NCBI GenBank assembly: GCA_028284775.1
Contig: JANQRB010000177.1
Coordinates: 1-64,000 of the forward strand
Direction of reading: 5' to 3'
From: Candidatus Kapaibacterium sp.
Lineage (GTDB): Bacteria; Bacteroidota; Ignavibacteria; Kapaibacteriales; UBA7675
DNA: 64,000 bases
The notes beneath the pieces are model-generated. The model searched no databases and had not been told where the DNA came from. It worked only from the letters and a program-made list of their open reading frames with translations. Positions within the stretch are counted from its first letter, which is position 1. Every line of letters starts with the position of its first letter. A program made the translations under genes and the position numbers. This document shows, piece by piece, positions 61,979 to 64,000 of the stretch.

Positions 61979-64000
61979 ATGTCCGATAACGCAACAGTCA
62001 GCACACTGAGGCAGGAACTCGCGGGAGCCGAAGGCATAGCCAGAATCGAGATTCTCACGAAGCTCGCATCGCTGCTCTCCAAGGTTGAACCGGCACCCGC
62101 CCGCGCGTACGCCGACGAGGCGGTCACACTGGCGCGCGAACTGACCTCATCCGCAACAAGCAGCGATTCCGGCCGGCAAGCGGGGCAGTCGGCGCTTGCG
62201 GAGGCGCTGTTGGTCCAGGGCCTTTGCATACTGGCCAACAGTATATCGCCGGACAGTATCAGCGTCCTGGAGGAAGCAGCGGCATTATCGGAAAAGCTGG
62301 GCAACTGGAGCCAGACGACGGAAGCGCTGATAGTTCTTGGGACCGCTCACCTGAAGTTCGAAGAGTTTGAACGCGCTGTGGCGGCAAACGAACGCGCCTG
62401 CGCAATAGGCGAGCGTGAGAAACTGCCGCCAAAACTGCTGGGAGACATCTATGCCAAAATGGCGATGGCCTATCTGAGCGCGAAACGCAATGAAGACTCG
62501 CAGGCGGCGCTCACTAGGGCTGAAGAGTTGACCACACAGACCGAAGACCTCAACAGCAAGTGCAGTGTGCTGCACGTCAGTGCGGCTATCAAAACCAGCC
62601 TCGGCGACTTTGCCGCCGCGATCGATGTCTATGAAGAGTTGCTGACTCTTGTGCGCCGGACAGGCCAAACCCACAACCAGCTGGCTGTCCTGAACAACCT
62701 GAGCATCGCATTGGAAGCCCGCAACGAACATCAGCGCGCGCTGCAGGTCACGGAGGAACTTGTCGCTCTGGCGCGCACGGCCGGTTTTGAGTGGGTTGAA
62801 GCCAAGGGCTTGCGAAGTATCGGCGGCTTTTCCATGCAGTACGGCAATTACGACCGCGCCATTTATTCTCTTGAGGCTGCTTTGTTGTTGGCGCGCCGCG
62901 CTTCCGAGAAGCATTTTTTGCTGGAGGTCCTGGCTGAGCTTGGTAATGCCCATGTTGAAAGCGGCAATCCGGAGCGGGGCAAGCCCTACCTCATCGAAGC
63001 CGCCGATCTGTTTTTCACCCTCGAACGAAAGCACTCTCATATCGCCGCGCTTAAGATCCTGGTGGAGCATACCCCGGATAACTGCCCGCCGGAAAAACTG
63101 CTGGCCTTTCTTGAACCGGAAAAACAGATGTCATACAACGCGGGTATGAGTGTGCCGATGCGGGTGCATGTCTTCCGTGGCATCCTGCTCGAAAGAATGG
63201 GCCGGATTGACGAGGCGCGGGCGGAGTTAAAGACTGCACTGGAAATGAGCCGCGAGTTTGAGTCCGCCTGCCTGCAGACCGATGCTCTGCTGAAGATGGG
63301 ACTGCTGGAAAGCCGCGCCGGGCGTATCGAGCTGGCCGGACAATATCTGCGCAATGCGCTGTTTGCCGTGGTGGAATGTCACGACTGGATGACCAAACGC
63401 AGCATTCACGATGCCCTCGTGCGGCACTTTGAAAAGCTGGGCGATTTTGAACAGGCGCTGGCGCAGCAAAAAGAAATGGCGGGGCTGGACCGTAAGGTTC
63501 TGTTCTCACGTATTGCCGATCGGGTCGAGCGGCTCACTTCGCAGGACAACATTCGTGAATTGCAGCGCAAAATCGACAAGGCGGATCGACAAATCGAGGC
63601 CGAATTGCAAACGATTGCCGAGGCGCGGCAAACGAATGCCGATCGTGCCAGCGCGAAGGCGGCACAGGAAATGGCGCTCAGAAGCATTCGCAAGCTGCTG
63701 CACGAAGAAAAAAACCGCTCGTTGTCGGAAGTCCAGGACCTGATCCGCCTCGACATGGCAAAACTGACGACCGATGAGGCACCGGCGGCGCGGGCGCTTC
63801 AGCCGGAGCATCAATCCGGTGACGACCGGCAATTTGCCCTTGACCTGGCCCGGCGCTTTCCAAGCCTTACCAAACGCGAGCTGAAGGTTGCGGAGCTGCT
63901 GCGTCTCAAAAAAAGCACGAAAGAGATTGCCGTTATTTTGCACATCTCAACCCGGGCCGCCGAAACATACCGTTTTCGGATTCGGCGCAAGTTACAACTC
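61979..64000 (+). CDS. TPR-repeat regulator with LuxR-type HTH (runs off the right edge)
   Basis: From the ATG at 61979 the plus-strand frame is open for 674 codons to the window end without a stop. It starts MSDNATVSTLRQELAGAEGI. Residues ~15-470 hold TPR-type repeats (ARAYADEAVTLARELTSS, YDRAIYSLEAALLLARRASE, ARAELKTALEMSREFESACL, AGQYLRNALFAVVECHDWM). A coiled coil of ~70 residues (IRELQRKIDKADRQIEAELQ, TIAEARQTNADRASAKAA) precedes the HTH, which ends at the boundary: LTKRELKVAELLRLKKSTKE and IAVILHISTRAAETYRFRIR followed by RKLQL. Same architecture as the paralogues at 1175, 3349 and 33240, but with the longest TPR portion. Confidence 0.85.
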   Translation, partial: MSDNATVSTLRQELAGAEGIARIEILTKLASLLSKVEPAPARAYADEAVTLARELTSSATSSDSGRQAGQSALAEALLVQGLCILANSISPDSISVLEEAAALSEKLGNWSQTTEALIVLGTAHLKFEEFERAVAANERACAIGEREKLPPKLLGDIYAKMAMAYLSAKRNEDSQAALTRAEELTTQTEDLNSKCSVLHVSAAIKTSLGDFAAAIDVYEELLTLVRRTGQTHNQLAVLNNLSIALEARNEHQRALQVTEELVALARTAGFEWVEAKGLRSIGGFSMQYGNYDRAIYSLEAALLLARRASEKHFLLEVLAELGNAHVESGNPERGKPYLIEAADLFFTLERKHSHIAALKILVEHTPDNCPPEKLLAFLEPEKQMSYNAGMSVPMRVHVFRGILLERMGRIDEARAELKTALEMSREFESACLQTDALLKMGLLESRAGRIELAGQYLRNALFAVVECHDWMTKRSIHDALVRHFEKLGDFEQALAQQKEMAGLDRKVLFSRIADRVERLTSQDNIRELQRKIDKADRQIEAELQTIAEARQTNADRASAKAAQEMALRSIRKLLHEEKNRSLSEVQDLIRLDMAKLTTDEAPAARALQPEHQSGDDRQFALDLARRFPSLTKRELKVAELLRLKKSTKEIAVILHISTRAAETYRFRIRRKLQL

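Noticed and set aside
62285..63070. A 261-codon minus-strand ORF near the right edge
   Set aside because: Antisense shadow of the truncated TPR-LuxR gene at 61979, which is open over the whole stretch and shows repeats, coiled coil and HTH.
1..64000. tRNA genes, for which I scanned for T-loop-like GTTCGAATC sequences
   Set aside because: Only isolated partial matches (for example near 21431) without acceptor and anticodon stems; no tRNA is supported.

Overview
The window looks like a chromosomal segment from a member of the FCB superphylum (Bacteroidota/Chlorobiota/Ignavibacteria/Kapabacteria-type lineage; the exact phylum cannot be fixed by eye). The main reason is that five large exported proteins end in a type IX secretion (T9SS) type-A sorting domain with the PNPF-type motif. 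Four regulators built of TPR repeats plus a C-terminal LuxR-type HTH, a LytS/LytTR pair and GC-rich coding sequence fit this. No tRNA, rRNA, CRISPR array or intact insertion sequence was seen. Two genes run off the window: a minus-strand exported protein at the left edge (1-535) and a TPR-LuxR regulator at the right edge (61979-64000).

Layout. 1-16.5 kb is a surface-protein and regulator region: the truncated paralogue of a giant adhesin-like protein, two divergent TPR-LuxR regulators, a WD40-like T9SS cargo, a GEVED/Ig-like T9SS cargo, and a 2150-residue protein that reads as four successive seven-bladed beta-propellers plus Ig-like modules. 16.8-21 kb carries a membrane-anchored metallo-beta-lactamase-fold hydrolase, two SAM methyltransferases and an exported protein with 22 cysteines. 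21.5-27.8 kb is a probable operon of three exported proteins (S74/tail-fibre-like, GH16-like, BNR/Ycf48-like). 28.5-33 kb is a minus-strand run of small housekeeping or stress enzymes (YhiN-like flavoprotein, SRPBCC, TfoX-like, VOC with AraC regulator, DHFR-like reductase). 33.2-37.2 kb holds another TPR-LuxR regulator, a membrane class III nucleotide cyclase, an NAD(P)-binding protein and a GNAT acetyltransferase; a periplasmic binding lipoprotein follows.

39.2-46.5 kb looks like an accessory region: a transposase remnant, a decayed paralogue of an intact gene found 19 kb away, a secreted protein, a PsiD/phosphatidylserine-decarboxylase-like enzyme, two tandem AidA/PixA (inclusion-body) family genes, duplicated intergenic blocks and an orphan gene bracketed by two direct copies of a MITE-like repeat. 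47.2-50.7 kb is a LytS-type histidine kinase / LytTR response-regulator locus with a TPR protein and an outer-membrane barrel protein interleaved. 51-61.5 kb has an SRPBCC protein, a 1708-residue T9SS cargo with Ig-like and ASPM/SPD-2/Hydin-like repeats, two orphan small proteins and the intact TPR-like 552-codon gene.

The most distinctive features are a dispersed ~180-bp MITE-like family (six copies, several with a CTATTGCTTTGTCAA-type terminal inverted repeat), two hairpins that share their loop sequence but not their stems, the four-propeller surface protein with an unusual Arg-rich leader shared with its truncated paralogue, and the PsiD-like/AidA-like neighbourhood. All functional assignments come from reading motifs by eye; no database search was run.
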